From Gammaproteobacteria bacterium (lineage in GTDB: Bacteria; Pseudomonadota; Gammaproteobacteria; Nitrococcales; Nitrococcaceae), in assembly GCA_030433275.1 (NCBI GenBank), contig JAUILK010000028.1:1-43412 (forward strand): DNA of 43,412 bases, written 5' to 3'. This document shows, piece after piece, positions 1 through 7,745 of this stretch (the first letter of the stretch is position 1; every line of letters starts with the position of its first letter). The position numbers were made by a program, and so were the translations under genes. The notes beneath the pieces are model-generated. The model made no database searches. It was not told the origin of the DNA and was given only the letters and a program-made list of their open reading frames with translations.

Positions 1-126
1 CTCCTTCGGCTGGCTGGAAAAATGCCGCCGCTTATGGAAGAACTGCGAGCGTAAGATTAATACCAGTCTGCAGTTCGTCCATCTGGCGTTCTTGACACTG
101 TTGCTCCGGAGATTGTGAACAGGCTC
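1..126 (+). mobile_element. right end of an IS5-family insertion sequence
   Basis: The window opens inside an insertion sequence whose transposase reads rightwards and stops at 116-118. The element probably ends near 125-126, just before a TTA at 127-129; IS5-family elements often target short TA-containing sites. The flanking host gene frame becomes recognisable right after this point (Tyr-Asn-Leu-Asn-Pro from 128). The left end and left inverted repeat lie outside the window, so the exact boundary is inferred. Confidence 0.7.
2..118 (+). CDS. IS5-family transposase, C-terminal fragment (cut by window edge)
   Basis: Frame 2 is open from the left edge to TGA at 116-118 and encodes 38 residues. 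They include Phe-Gly-Trp-Leu-Glu-Lys-Cys-Arg-Arg-Leu-Trp-Lys followed by a His-Leu-Ala-Phe motif and a Leu-rich end. This is the typical C-terminal tail of IS5-family DDE transposases, in which an Arg/Glu-rich helix follows the catalytic Glu region. The catalytic DDE residues lie upstream of the window. The enzyme would cut and paste the element; whether it is intact cannot be judged here. Confidence 0.75.
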   Translation, partial: SFGWLEKCRRLWKNCERKINTSLQFVHLAFLTLLLRRL

Positions 127-127
127 T

Positions 128-814
128 TACAACCTCAATCCGAAGCTGATGCGCGAGTTGCAGAAACCCCAGGAGGGACGGCTGCTGAAACCGGGCGGGG
201 AGAATATCGCTAGTGTGATCGGGCATCTCGAACGGGTCGCACCAGGGCAGCTGGCGATCATTCAGGAATATCTCCAGACCGTGGTGCCGATGGTGCATGG
301 TATAGAGCGCAAGCAGGTCGGCCCGATGGAGACTTTGGAATTCCGCCAGGATATGGCCGGCTCCAAGCATCCCTGGCGGTTCATGGCCCAGAACATGTCG
401 GACGGCACCCTGCGGGCGTTGGGCGTGCTGGTGGCCTTGTTTCAAGGCAATCGCGACTACTCGCCCATGCTGGTCGGTATGGAAGAGCCGGAAACGGCAT
501 TACACCCGGCGGCGAGCGCCGCACTGCGCGAGGCGCTGACGCGTGCCTCGGGCCAGACGCAGGTCATTGTCACCAGCCACAGTCCCGATCTTTTGGACGA
601 TCAGGATCTTGGCCCGGAGGCCTTTCTTGCGGTGATCTCCGAAGGCGGTGAGACGGGTATTGCGCCACTCGACGGGGCTTCCCTTGAGACTATGCGTCAC
701 CAGCTTTTTTCCGCTGGTGAGCTGCTGCGCCTGAATCAGCTCGCTCCGGACCGGGAAGAACTGGCTGCCCAGAATCAGCATCAGGCCGATTTGTTCGGAG
801 ACGCCGGTTCGTGA
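128..814 (+). pseudogene. AAA family ATPase (AAA_21/OLD-like), 3' part, truncated by IS insertion
   Basis: The frame is open from the IS end (about 128) to TGA at 812-814. It matches the C-terminal half of ABC/SMC-like AAA_21 ATPases: a Tyr-Asn-Leu-Asn-Pro start, a Leu-Leu-(x)n-Asn-Ile-Ala-Ser-Val segment, a signature-like MSDGTLR (about 395-415), a Walker B with EEPETALHP (about 482-508), and a switch-histidine segment VTSHSPDLLD (about 569-598). The N-terminal Walker A half is absent because the IS sits directly upstream. An internal ATG at 149 could give a 221-residue protein, but it would lack the P-loop and should not hydrolyse ATP. The gene overlaps the next one by 4 bp (GTGA at 811-814), so the two were translationally coupled. 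In related two-gene modules the ATPase acts as sensor or clamp for a TOPRIM-like effector. Family call confident; defence role inferred. Confidence 0.8.
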
Positions 815-1398
815 AAGTGGCGGCTATCGTTGAGGGCGACGGTGAGGTCAAGGCGCTGCCGACTCTTCTTCGCCGGCTCGCTGCATGGCGGACACCGGAA
901 TCGTTCGTCGATCCGCTGCCACCCATCCGGGTCCGTCGAGACCGCTTCCTCAACCGCAATGAGGAGTTCAGCCGCTATTTGCCGCTCGCTGCGGCGAAGT
1001 GCACAGAGGACGGCTGGGTCTTGTTGGTCTTGGACGCCGACGACGACTGTCCGGCTGAACTGGGGCCACAAATCTTGAAACGTGCACAGTGTTGCGTGCC
1101 GCACCGGCGGATCTCGGTCGTTTTGGCAAACCGCGAATACGAGTCATGGTTCATTGCTGCGGCCCAATCACTGAATGACCAGCGCGGTTTCAGCTTTGAC
1201 CCGATGGATCGGATTGATCCCGAGACGCCGAGAGACGCTAAGGGCTGGATCAGGGCGCGCATGGCCGGTGGCGCTTACGGAGAGACGACGGACCAACCCG
1301 AGTTTTCGGCGCGGATGGATCTGCAAGAAGCATATAATGGCAGCAGATCCTTTCGTAAGCTGTGTTCCGATTGGAGCAGGCAGGTGCGGACGGCATAG
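811..1398 (+). CDS. DUF4276 family protein (TOPRIM-like), partner of the upstream AAA ATPase
   Basis: A 195-residue protein starting at GTG 811 within the stop of the ATPase gene (GTGA overlap). It begins with an acidic strand Val-Glu-Gly-Asp-Gly-Glu (Glu8), then has a Leu-Asp-Ala-Asp-Asp-Asp motif (Asp75, 77-79) and an Asn-Arg-Glu-Tyr-Glu-Ser-Trp-Phe segment (Glu109, Glu111). That order (Glu, then DxDD, then acidic/Trp) is the TOPRIM-like layout of DUF4276 proteins. Such proteins usually sit immediately downstream of an AAA_21 ATPase, an arrangement resembling the ATPase+TOPRIM pairs of PARIS and other OLD-related anti-phage systems. The ORF itself looks intact at the usual length of about 200 residues, but its partner is broken, so the system is probably inactive. 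Nuclease activity is inferred from the fold, not demonstrated. Confidence 0.75.
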   Translation: MKVAAIVEGDGEVKALPTLLRRLAAWRTPESFVDPLPPIRVRRDRFLNRNEEFSRYLPLAAAKCTEDGWVLLVLDADDDCPAELGPQILKRAQCCVPHRRISVVLANREYESWFIAAAQSLNDQRGFSFDPMDRIDPETPRDAKGWIRARMAGGAYGETTDQPEFSARMDLQEAYNGSRSFRKLCSDWSRQVRTA

Positions 1399-1443
1399 CA
1401 TCATTGGTCGACTCCCCGTCTGAATGGGTTTGTCAGGTGGTGA

Positions 1444-1644
1444 TCAGACACTGCTAAAACGAAACACTACCCTAGGCAGGAGCAGAATGCGGCGCGCCGG
1501 CACAGGCTGGCCCGGCACAGTAGCAAACCGGTTGGCTAGGCGGGCGAGTTGCCGAGAGGCCGTCTTGCGTTTGTCGGGGGCCAAGCGTTGGAGCAAATGC
1601 TCGCAGACACCGTGGGATACAGATTGATTGGACAACGTTTCCAT
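1444..1644 (-). CDS. hypothetical short protein, third gene of the DoxX operon
   Basis: A 66-residue reading frame with ATG at 1644 preceded by a good ribosome-binding site (CAGGAG, about 7 nt upstream). It lies 60 bp downstream of doxX on the same strand. The sequence is basic, with Arg/Lys-rich stretches and a Val-Pro-Gly-Gln-Pro-Val-Pro-Ala segment, and has no evident membrane helix or metal-binding motif. I do not recognise the family. It could be the N-terminal stump of a longer gene, since the C-terminal 15 residues look unstructured, or a genuine small protein. The ribosome-binding site and position are the main support. Confidence 0.4.
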   Translation of the reverse strand: METLSNQSVSHGVCEHLLQRLAPDKRKTASRQLARLANRFATVPGQPVPARRILLLPRVVFRFSSV

Positions 1645-1704
1645 TGTGGTGCTCCTGGTGGGCCGGGGCGGATACGCCCCGGCGTGGGCTTATAACGAAC
1701 GCGG

Positions 1705-2157
1705 TCAGCGGCGGCCGGCGCGGTGGATCAGCGCCGCGTCGACCGACGCACGCCCGCTTCCGGTGATCGCCAGGGAGACCGCGGCCGCGAGCAGCGCCAG
1801 CGCGAACTCATAGCCGTTGTTGCTCATGAACAGACCGTTGCCGATGTGCACGGCGAAAATGGCGACCGCCATGGCGAAGGCCAAGGCGCTGGCCGCCGGC
1901 CTCACAAGCAGACCGAGCAGCAGCGCGAGGCCGCCGAAGAACTCCGTGCCGCCGGCCAGCAGCGCCATTACAAGGCCGGGGCTGAGACCGATCGAGGCCA
2001 TCCACTGCCCGGTGCCTTCCAGCCCATAGCCGCCGAACCATCCGAAGAGCTTCTGCGCACCGTGCGCGATAAAAATGATGCCGACCGGAACGCGCAGGGC
2101 CAGCGGGGCCCAGCCGCTCTCGGTTGCGACGAGGATTCGGCTCAGAATGGTGTTCAT
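1705..2157 (-). CDS. DoxX family inner-membrane protein
   Basis: A 150-residue hydrophobic protein with four predicted transmembrane helices (roughly residues 18-36, 52-70, 74-100 and 112-132). It carries DoxX-family signatures: Leu-Arg-Val-Pro-Val-Gly-Ile-Ile-Phe followed by His-Gly-Ala-Gln-Lys-Leu-Phe-Gly-Trp-Phe-Gly-Gly, and a Gly-Gly-Thr-Glu-Phe-Phe-Gly-Gly turn. DoxX proteins are small quinone/redox-linked membrane proteins, often induced by oxidative or electrophilic stress. The ATG at 2157 follows GGAGG by 6 nt. The gene starts 18 bp after the oxidoreductase gene ends, so they are almost certainly co-transcribed, perhaps as a redox-stress pair controlled by the divergent LysR regulator. 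The physiological substrate is unknown. Confidence 0.85.
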   Translation of the reverse strand: MNTILSRILVATESGWAPLALRVPVGIIFIAHGAQKLFGWFGGYGLEGTGQWMASIGLSPGLVMALLAGGTEFFGGLALLLGLLVRPAASALAFAMAVAIFAVHIGNGLFMSNNGYEFALALLAAAVSLAITGSGRASVDAALIHRAGRR

Positions 2158-2175
2158 GTCATGCCTCCAGTCAAT

Positions 2176-2808
2176 TCAATTCTTGCGGATCCAGGCCGGC
2201 GCAATGTTGCTGCCGAGTCCGGCGCCGTAGCCCAAGTAGATGTTCAGAAATGCCAGGGGCTCCAGATAGCGCGCGTGCTTCAGTCCGCCCGCATCGATGG
2301 TCGCAAATCCCATGCTCTCGGCGATCACGCGCGCCGTGTGCTTGGCGCGATCGGTGTCGGCGGCGTAGAACACCGTCACCTTGCGGTTACTGCCGAAGTC
2401 GGCGCCCTCGGCCAATACTTGGGCAAACACCGTGTTGAAGGCCTTGACGACTTCCGCGCCGGGCACCGCCTTGGCAATCTCCTCGGCGGCGGAGGTGTCG
2501 TGGCCGAGGCTCAGCCCCGTGTAGTCGGCGGTCAGCGGATTGGTGATGTCGATGACGACCGTGCCCTCCAGGTTCCCGACGGCTTGTAGGGCGCCGAGCG
2601 CGTCGTCATAACCGGTGGCCAGCACGACGGCGTCGGCACCGGCGGCGGAGCCGGCGCTTGTCATGGCCACCGCCCCGGGATTCGCGGCCGCGACCCGTTC
2701 GGCGTTAGCGGCGTCGCGGGCAGTTACGCTGACCTCATGGCCAGCACGGGTGAGTTGCTTGACGAAGGCCGAGCCCATATTACCGGCACCAATAACGGTG
2801 ATTTTCAT
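2176..2808 (-). CDS. NADP(H)-dependent oxidoreductase, F420-dependent NADP reductase-like family
   Basis: A 210-residue protein starting at ATG 2808, chosen because GGGAGG lies about 6 nt upstream; a longer frame to 2874 has no such site. The N-terminus is a Rossmann fold with Gly-Ala-Gly-Asn-Met-Gly (residues 7-12), followed by Asp-Ile-Thr-Asn-Pro-Leu and Val-Lys-Ala-Phe-Asn-Thr, both typical of the F420_oxidored family (coenzyme F420:NADP reductase and related NAD(P)-binding proteins). Gammaproteobacteria generally do not make F420, so the acceptor is probably a flavin or other electron carrier. First gene of the operon with doxX; divergent from the LysR gene across 140 bp. Confidence 0.8.
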   Translation of the reverse strand: MKITVIGAGNMGSAFVKQLTRAGHEVSVTARDAANAERVAAANPGAVAMTSAGSAAGADAVVLATGYDDALGALQAVGNLEGTVVIDITNPLTADYTGLSLGHDTSAAEEIAKAVPGAEVVKAFNTVFAQVLAEGADFGSNRKVTVFYAADTDRAKHTARVIAESMGFATIDAGGLKHARYLEPLAFLNIYLGYGAGLGSNIAPAWIRKN

Positions 2809-2948
2809 CGCGAGACCTCCCATGCCTTGATTGGCGCCTTCTTCGGCGCAGTCCAGCGGGAATTTGCTGGGCACGGGACTATCGTAGTTATACTAATTTG
2901 TGAGATAAATGCATAAAAATAATATTATAAGTTCCTTAAAATGAAACA
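2809..2948. promoter_or_regulatory. divergent promoter region between oxidoreductase-doxX operon and LysR gene
   Basis: 140 bp between two divergent genes, with a strongly AT-rich core at about 2886-2948 in otherwise GC-rich DNA. Candidate -10 elements are TATACT (2890-2895) for the plus strand and TATAAT (complement of 2924-2929) for the minus strand, but neither has a convincing -35 at ideal spacing. LysR regulators usually bind T-N11-A sites in such gaps and control the divergent operon. The regulator site itself is inferred. Confidence 0.45.
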
Positions 2949-3848
2949 ATGAACAAGTTCCTTGAGCTGCAGACCTTCGTGGCAGTCGTCGAGGCCGGAA
3001 CCTTCGTGAAGGCGACGGAAGGGCTTGTCATGTCCAAGGCGGCCGTCTCGCGCTATGTCGGCAGTCTGGAGGCGAGGCTGGGTGTGCGCCTTTTGCATCG
3101 CACCACCCGGCAGCTCTCTCTGACCGAGGAGGGCAAGGTTTTTTATGTCCGCTGCAAGGAGCTTCTCGGTGAGCTCGACGAGGCCGAAGCGGAAATTACC
3201 TCGCGCACCGGCCAGGCGGTGGGGCGGGTGAGGGTCAACGCACCGGTGACGTTTGGCATTCTGCATCTGGCAGCGTTGTGGGGGGCGTTCAAGGACGCGC
3301 ATCCGCAGGTCGCGCTCGACGTGACGCTCGCCGACCGGACCGTCGAGTTGGTGGAAGAGGGCTATGACCTGGCGGTACGCATTGCACGACTGCCGAGTTC
3401 GACCCTGGTCAGCCGCAAGCTTTCCTCGACCCGCCTGGTACTGTGCGCATCGCCGCAATACCTAATCCAGGCCGGCACCCCAAAGCATCCGAGCGAGCTG
3501 GCGCAGCACGCGGTGTGGGCCTACAGCTACTTCGCTTCGGGGGACGAGTGGCCCTTCGAGGGGCCCGAAGGCCCTTTTACTGCGAAAGTACGGCCGTGCG
3601 TTCGTACCAACAATGGCGATACCTGCCGAGCCGGGGCCTTGCAGCACCACGGCATCGTGCTGCAGCCGACCTTCCTGGTCGGGCCGGATCTCGACGCCGG
3701 TCGGCTTATCGAGTTGATGCCGGAGTACCGATCGATCGAACTCGGCATTTATGCGCTTTACCCGACACGAAGATACGTATCGACCAAGGTTCGGCTGCTG
3801 ATCGACTTCCTTGTCGAGGCATTCCGAATACGGCGTTGGCCAGAGTGA
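2949..3848 (+). CDS. LysR family transcriptional regulator
   Basis: A 299-residue protein with the LysR layout. The N-terminal winged helix-turn-helix (residues 3-60) contains Phe-Val-Ala-Val-Val-Glu-Ala-Gly-Thr-Phe and Ser-Lys-Ala-Ala-Val-Ser-Arg-Tyr-Val, and is followed by a linker helix and a periplasmic-binding-like effector domain (about 90-290). The Leu-Leu-His-Arg-Thr-Thr-Arg recognition-helix end is characteristic. ATG 2949 has only a weak ribosome-binding site. It is divergent from the oxidoreductase-doxX operon, so it is the likely regulator of that operon. The effector is unknown; the subfamily (CrgA/DsdC-like group acting on quinone- or aldehyde-stress genes) is a guess. Confidence 0.9.
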   Translation: MNKFLELQTFVAVVEAGTFVKATEGLVMSKAAVSRYVGSLEARLGVRLLHRTTRQLSLTEEGKVFYVRCKELLGELDEAEAEITSRTGQAVGRVRVNAPVTFGILHLAALWGAFKDAHPQVALDVTLADRTVELVEEGYDLAVRIARLPSSTLVSRKLSSTRLVLCASPQYLIQAGTPKHPSELAQHAVWAYSYFASGDEWPFEGPEGPFTAKVRPCVRTNNGDTCRAGALQHHGIVLQPTFLVGPDLDAGRLIELMPEYRSIELGIYALYPTRRYVSTKVRLLIDFLVEAFRIRRWPE

Positions 3849-4081
3849 AGCGCTCTGTGATCCGGCCAGTTGGATGCCTGTGTAGGCGATCGAGTCTCTA
3901 TCCGTGTAGCCACGCGAGAGAAATTAACTATTTTTCAAAAATATAGGATAAAACCGAAATCACAATTCACAAGCCATGTCATCATTGTTGACTGAGCCTC
4001 TGTAGCCGGCTTTGGGATGATAATGGATTGCTTCGAAGGCATTTGCCTCATTAGCCTGCTTCAGGCAACGATTGTCTGCTG

Positions 4082-5146
4082 TCAGGTTGATGATTGAGCG
4101 CGTGCCGGGTGGCTCAGTTGGCTGTCGACCAACCCGAGAAAAGCGGTTACCCAGGCGGTAACCGCAGTGACCATGAATAAGTACGACAATGGGGTTAAGA
4201 ACGATGCGGCCATGATTTGCGTCAAATGATACGTGCACACGGAATACATTCCTAGCGGGAAAACTCCGCCCCAGTAGAGTGGGTCATAAGTGAAAGGTAC
4301 GGCGCAAATCAGGTAACGCCATACTCCGAGGATCAAGAGCATAGGGATCCACAAGGTTCCGATGGCCCAAAAGAAGAGCGTCAATCCTTTGACGAACGGC
4401 GCGATCTCCACAACGATCGGAGACAAAGTCGAGTGCTCCAATAGGGTGGCCCCGGCCAGCGTGGAGATGGCTACGGTGCCCATATTGATCCAATAAGGGG
4501 GTGTCAGATCAGCCGGTGACATCCGCAAAAACGTGTATCGGTAAAAAATCAGCGTCATCAGCCACAGGTACAGCACGCCAGCGCCAAGCCACAGTACGAG
4601 CGCCGCGAACATGAGCGGTTGCGTCAGATTGGAGCAGACGCCGGAAGCCAGCATCAAAACGGTCAGGATAGACACCGACTGAGTTGCCACGACGCTGACG
4701 AGCCAGCCACCATTGAGGCCATCGACCAAACCGGGCTTATCCGGTCGAATGGTTAGCACGGCCAGTACGCCATAAATAACGACAAACCAGAGCATTATGG
4801 CGCCGGCCCAAAATAAAGCGGCGACCCCGACGGCTTGCATCTGAAGCACAAGCTGGTCGCCGAATACGCCAGCGGCCGCCGGCACGGTGAAAAAGCCAAC
4901 TCCACGGCTGTGGTTGCGCACGTCAGCGGCGAACGCAGCAGGGTAGCGCAGGATGCGCGTGCCCGTCAGCGTCACCAAGCCGGCGAGAAAGAGGACATTG
5001 AGCCAGAACAAAACGCTCGGCAGCTAGGGTACGCCATGCAAGTCAGTGGAGATAGCGACGATGCCGGTGGCCATGACGAGTGCGAAGTAGACCGGGTGCA
5101 AGGTCTCCAAATCGTCCGGTTTTCCACGTTTGAAACACGGTTTCAT
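4082..5146 (-). pseudogene. TDT/SLAC1-family transporter gene interrupted by an in-frame TAG
   Basis: The gene is homologous to the tellurite-resistance/dicarboxylate transporter (TDT, SLAC1/TehA) family of ten-helix anion channels or exporters. Reading leftwards, ATG at 5146 begins a frame whose residues 17-32 are the family's first helix (Pro-Val-Tyr-Phe-Ala-Leu-Val-Met-Ala-Thr-Gly-Ile-Val). The frame hits TAG at 5026-5024 (codon 41), then continues without a shift for 313 codons to the stop at 4082, through about nine further hydrophobic helices. Family features after the stop include Arg-Ile-Leu-Arg-Tyr-Pro and Trp-Gly-Gly-Val-Phe-Pro-Leu-Gly-Met-Tyr. Restart at TTG 5011 would lose helix 1. 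Either a young nonsense mutation, a suppressed amber codon, or a sequence error (CAG or TGG would restore it). Convergent with the LysR gene. Confidence 0.8.
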
Positions 5147-5550
5147 AACAGATGTCCCTAGCTGTCGACGCGAATCGCCACGCACTTTATGGCCAGAAGC
5201 CTCTTTTCTGTCAACATGATCCCTCCCCGGTTACGCGTCCAGGTTTTACGTCTGGGCGATCTCTCATTTCAGAGTCTAAACGGCAGTCGAAGTCGGTTGG
5301 TATTGCCTGCATGCCAGTCGAGTGAGTCGATTACATCGAGAGGCTCTACAATTGCAGAGGGTTGTGCGGTGATATAGTAAACACCGCTCGCTGTACTGCA
5401 GGGAATGGACTCCAAGGGGGTTAACTTGATCAGCGTGAGCCGCTGCCAGTAACGGTGTGGCTGCACCTTTTGAAAGCCGGCGGTGAGGAGTTCGCCTGCC
5501 TTTGTGAATGAGCCGTGCCCTCACAAAGCTGTCCCCAGCGAGGAATTGTC
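5147..5550. other. intergenic stretch without a recognisable gene
   Basis: About 400 bp between the divergent transporter pseudogene and the HdeD-like gene. Short frames on both strands lack ribosome-binding sites and family signatures. It must contain the promoters of both neighbours. A poor sigma70-like pair (TTGCAG 5352-5357 and TATAGT 5373-5378, spacer only 15) points toward the HdeD-like gene but is weak. Confidence 0.4.
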
Positions 5551-6093
5551 ATGATCAATACAACCGGTATCAATACGGCTGATGCACCTACCGGTCGCGG
5601 GCAGGTGGTGTGGGGCGTGCTGCTAATCATTGCCGGCATCCTGGCGGTGTTGATGCCGGGAATCGCGGCGTTGGCCACAGCGCTGTTCCTCGCGTGGCTA
5701 CTGATTTTCGGCGGAGTCTTCGAGATCGCTTATGCGGTCCACACGCGCGCAAGCGGTGGCTTGGGTTGGAAGTTGGCCTCCGGCATCCTGACCTTGTTGC
5801 TCGGGATCGCGATTTTGGCGGTCCCACTCGCCGGGGTCGCGTCACTGGCGCTGCTGGTCGGCGTTTTTCTGTTCGTCGGCGGTCTCGCTCGGGCAGTACT
5901 GGCCTTACAGCTCAAGCCACGGCGCGGTTGGAGCTGGGTGCTGTTCGATGGGCTGCTGGCGGTCGCGCTTGCAATACTCATCGTGCTCGGCTGGCCGCAA
6001 AGCTCGTTGGCGTTCATCGGCCTATTGACCGGATTCTCGCTGATTTCGACCGGTGTATGGAGAATCGTACTGGGGCGATACGCCACGGTGTGA
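5551..6093 (+). CDS. HdeD family membrane protein
   Basis: A 180-residue integral membrane protein with six hydrophobic helices in pairs, each ending in a glycine-rich turn. Motifs such as Trp-Gly-Val-Leu-Leu-Ile-Ile-Ala-Gly and Leu-Ile-Phe-Gly-Gly-Val-Phe-Glu-Ile (about residues 15-65), and the closing Leu-Ile-Ser-Thr-Gly-Val-Trp-Arg, are typical of HdeD/DUF308 proteins. Escherichia coli HdeD contributes to acid resistance at high cell density; most homologues are uncharacterised envelope-stress proteins. I chose ATG 5551 because AGGA lies 8 nt upstream; a longer frame from 5515 has no such site. It stands alone, followed by degraded transposase sequence. Confidence 0.8.
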   Translation: MINTTGINTADAPTGRGQVVWGVLLIIAGILAVLMPGIAALATALFLAWLLIFGGVFEIAYAVHTRASGGLGWKLASGILTLLLGIAILAVPLAGVASLALLVGVFLFVGGLARAVLALQLKPRRGWSWVLFDGLLAVALAILIVLGWPQSSLAFIGLLTGFSLISTGVWRIVLGRYATV

Positions 6094-6363
6094 CTCCTGC
6101 AGTGCGCGTGCTGACTAGGTTCAGCAAGCAAACGTGTGTGAAGCGAATGTCGGTGTGGCGCTTCCCGGTTTCGGCGAATATCCGGGCTGCGACCTCGAGG
6201 GTCCAGGCCGCCATCGGCTGCTGGCTCAGCCAGTGAACCGTGGCGGTGACATCATCGAGCCCTTAACGAAGGGGTTATCGGGTTTGCCCGGTACGGTCTC
6301 GCGGGTCCTTTCCAGATCGACGATTCCCTTGATGATCACGAGGGCCATGTGAATATCCGCCGC

Positions 6364-6870
6364 CTACAGGCTGCCTTCCACCACCCAGCGTCGTGGCGAC
6401 AACAGTACGAAATCGCTCTTGGCTTCGGGAAATTTGACTACCTGCAGCTCGATGCCGTTGTCCTGCGCCGCCTCCTTGGCCTGCTCGTCCGTGTAGCCTT
6501 GATCCGCTGATGCCAGCTTGACCGTGCCGTCCGTGGCCTCTTGCACGGCCTCGCACAGCCGCCGTACTTGCGTGTGTTTCTGCTCGTTGGCCAGCGTGAC
6601 GTGCACGGCCAGCAAATGCCTCAACGGGGGGCATCGCCATATGCAACTTGCGGCCGTCTCGACGCTTATAGCCATTGTAGCCGGCGTGGGGGCCGCTCTG
6701 GCAGTTGGATTGCAGCCGTGCGAGCATCCATCACTACGGCGCTGGTCTGGCTCTGGTGTCTTTGTACCATGCGGATGCTCGCGCGCAGGTCCGAGACCAT
6801 GGCCTCGAAACAGCCCGAATCCACCCGACGCCGGTTTTGCCGGTAGACCGCCGTCCCAGACGGCGCCGTG
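6364..6870 (-). pseudogene. IS5-family transposase remnant with two frameshifts
   Basis: On the minus strand three adjacent frames together rebuild the middle of an IS5-family DDE transposase. About 6866-6707 gives Tyr-Arg-Gln...Val-Asp-Ser-Gly-Cys-Phe-Glu-Ala-Met and a Met-Asp-Ala-Arg-Thr segment (first catalytic Asp). About 6709-6634 gives Gly-Tyr-Asn-Gly-Tyr-Lys-Arg-Arg-Asp-Gly-Arg-Lys. About 6618-6364 gives His-Leu-Leu-Ala-Val-His-Val-Thr, Ala-Asp-Gln-Gly-Tyr-Thr (second Asp) and Arg-Arg-Trp-Val-Val-Glu (catalytic Glu), then a premature stop. Frameshifts fall near 6706 and 6630; both ends are missing, so the element is dead. It belongs to a different IS5 subgroup from the copy at the left edge. 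The 270 bp between it and the HdeD-like gene (6094-6363) hold no gene I recognise and may be more IS debris. Confidence 0.75.
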
Positions 6871-6873
6871 CCG

Positions 6874-7659
6874 TCAACCGAGCTGCACGGCAAGCATTGA
6901 AATGGAGCCGCCGTCGAAGCCCTCGACCGGGAAGCTGACCGGATCGTGGTCGTGGTACTGGGCGAGCACGTAGAGCAGCGGCAGGTAGTGCTCCGGGGTC
7001 GGTGCGGCGAGCATCGCATCGCGCCCTAGCGCTTCATAAGCTACGAGTGGTGCGAAATTCCCGGGGCGAAGTAGATCGCGCGCCTTCGTCTCGAAGCGAA
7101 CGGCCCAGTCGTACGGCTCGACCTTGCGGTGGCCCCAAGCATAAGTGTGAAGATTGTGGACGAGATTGCCGCTGCCGATGATGAGTACTCCTTCATCACG
7201 CAGAGGGGCGAGCACTCGGGCGGTCCGGTAATGCCAGCTCGCGTCCTTGGTTTCATCAATGCTCAGTTGGATCACGGGAACGTTCGCGTCGGGATACATG
7301 TGCACGAGAATTGACCACGTCCCGTGATCCAATCCCCAGCCGTGTTCAAGCGCCACCGGCACAGGTTCCAGCAGCTTCGCAACGCGCGCGGCCAATTCGG
7401 GCGCGCCCGGCGCGGGATATTGAACTTCGTGGAGCGCCTGCGGAAATCCGCCGAAGTCGTGGATGGTGCGCGGTTGCGCGTTGGCCGTGACCGCGGTTGC
7501 GGGTACGTACCAATGCGCGGATATACACAGTACCGCCCTGGGTTTCGGGAGCGCGGCGCCGAGTGCCGCCCAGCGGTGGGTGTGGGCGTTGTCATGAAGC
7601 GCGTTCATTGGATTGCCGTGGCCGAGAAAGAGAGCGGGCATTCGAATATCGTGTGGCAT
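6874..7659 (-). CDS. extradiol dioxygenase, 4,5-DOPA dioxygenase (DODA/YgiD) type
   Basis: A 261-residue class III (LigB-type) extradiol ring-cleavage dioxygenase. Metal-ligand and active-site histidine contexts are visible: Phe-Leu-Gly-His-Gly-Asn-Pro (His14), Ile-Ser-Ala-His-Trp-Tyr, Glu-His-Gly-Trp-Gly-Leu-Asp-His-Gly-Thr-Trp and Gly-Asn-Leu-Val-His-Asn-Leu. This set matches DODA/YgiD proteins, which cleave L-DOPA or related catechols with a divalent metal (Zn or Fe). ATG 7659 is preceded by AGGAGG. Length and C-terminus (Ser-Ile-Ser-Met-Leu-Ala-Val-Gln-Leu) are normal, although the stop is only a few bases from the transposase remnant. The natural substrate in bacteria is unclear. It may share a transcript with the GH15 gene upstream (86 bp gap). 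Confidence 0.88.
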   Translation of the reverse strand: MPHDIRMPALFLGHGNPMNALHDNAHTHRWAALGAALPKPRAVLCISAHWYVPATAVTANAQPRTIHDFGGFPQALHEVQYPAPGAPELAARVAKLLEPVPVALEHGWGLDHGTWSILVHMYPDANVPVIQLSIDETKDASWHYRTARVLAPLRDEGVLIIGSGNLVHNLHTYAWGHRKVEPYDWAVRFETKARDLLRPGNFAPLVAYEALGRDAMLAAPTPEHYLPLLYVLAQYHDHDPVSFPVEGFDGGSISMLAVQLG

Positions 7660-7745
7660 AAAGGGCCCCTCCTAAATTGGAACCGACTTCGGCGCGTGAA
7701 CACCGACAAGCGCGACCCGAGGGTACCGAGGGTACGAGGCCGGCA

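Noticed and set aside
3929-3943. AT-only inverted repeat after the LysR gene, as a terminator
   Set aside because: One-base loop and no GC pairs; such a stem is too weak for an intrinsic terminator.
3960-4238. 92-residue minus-strand frame near the TDT-type gene's 3' end
   Set aside because: Mostly overlaps the transporter frame, has no ribosome-binding site and no family signature.
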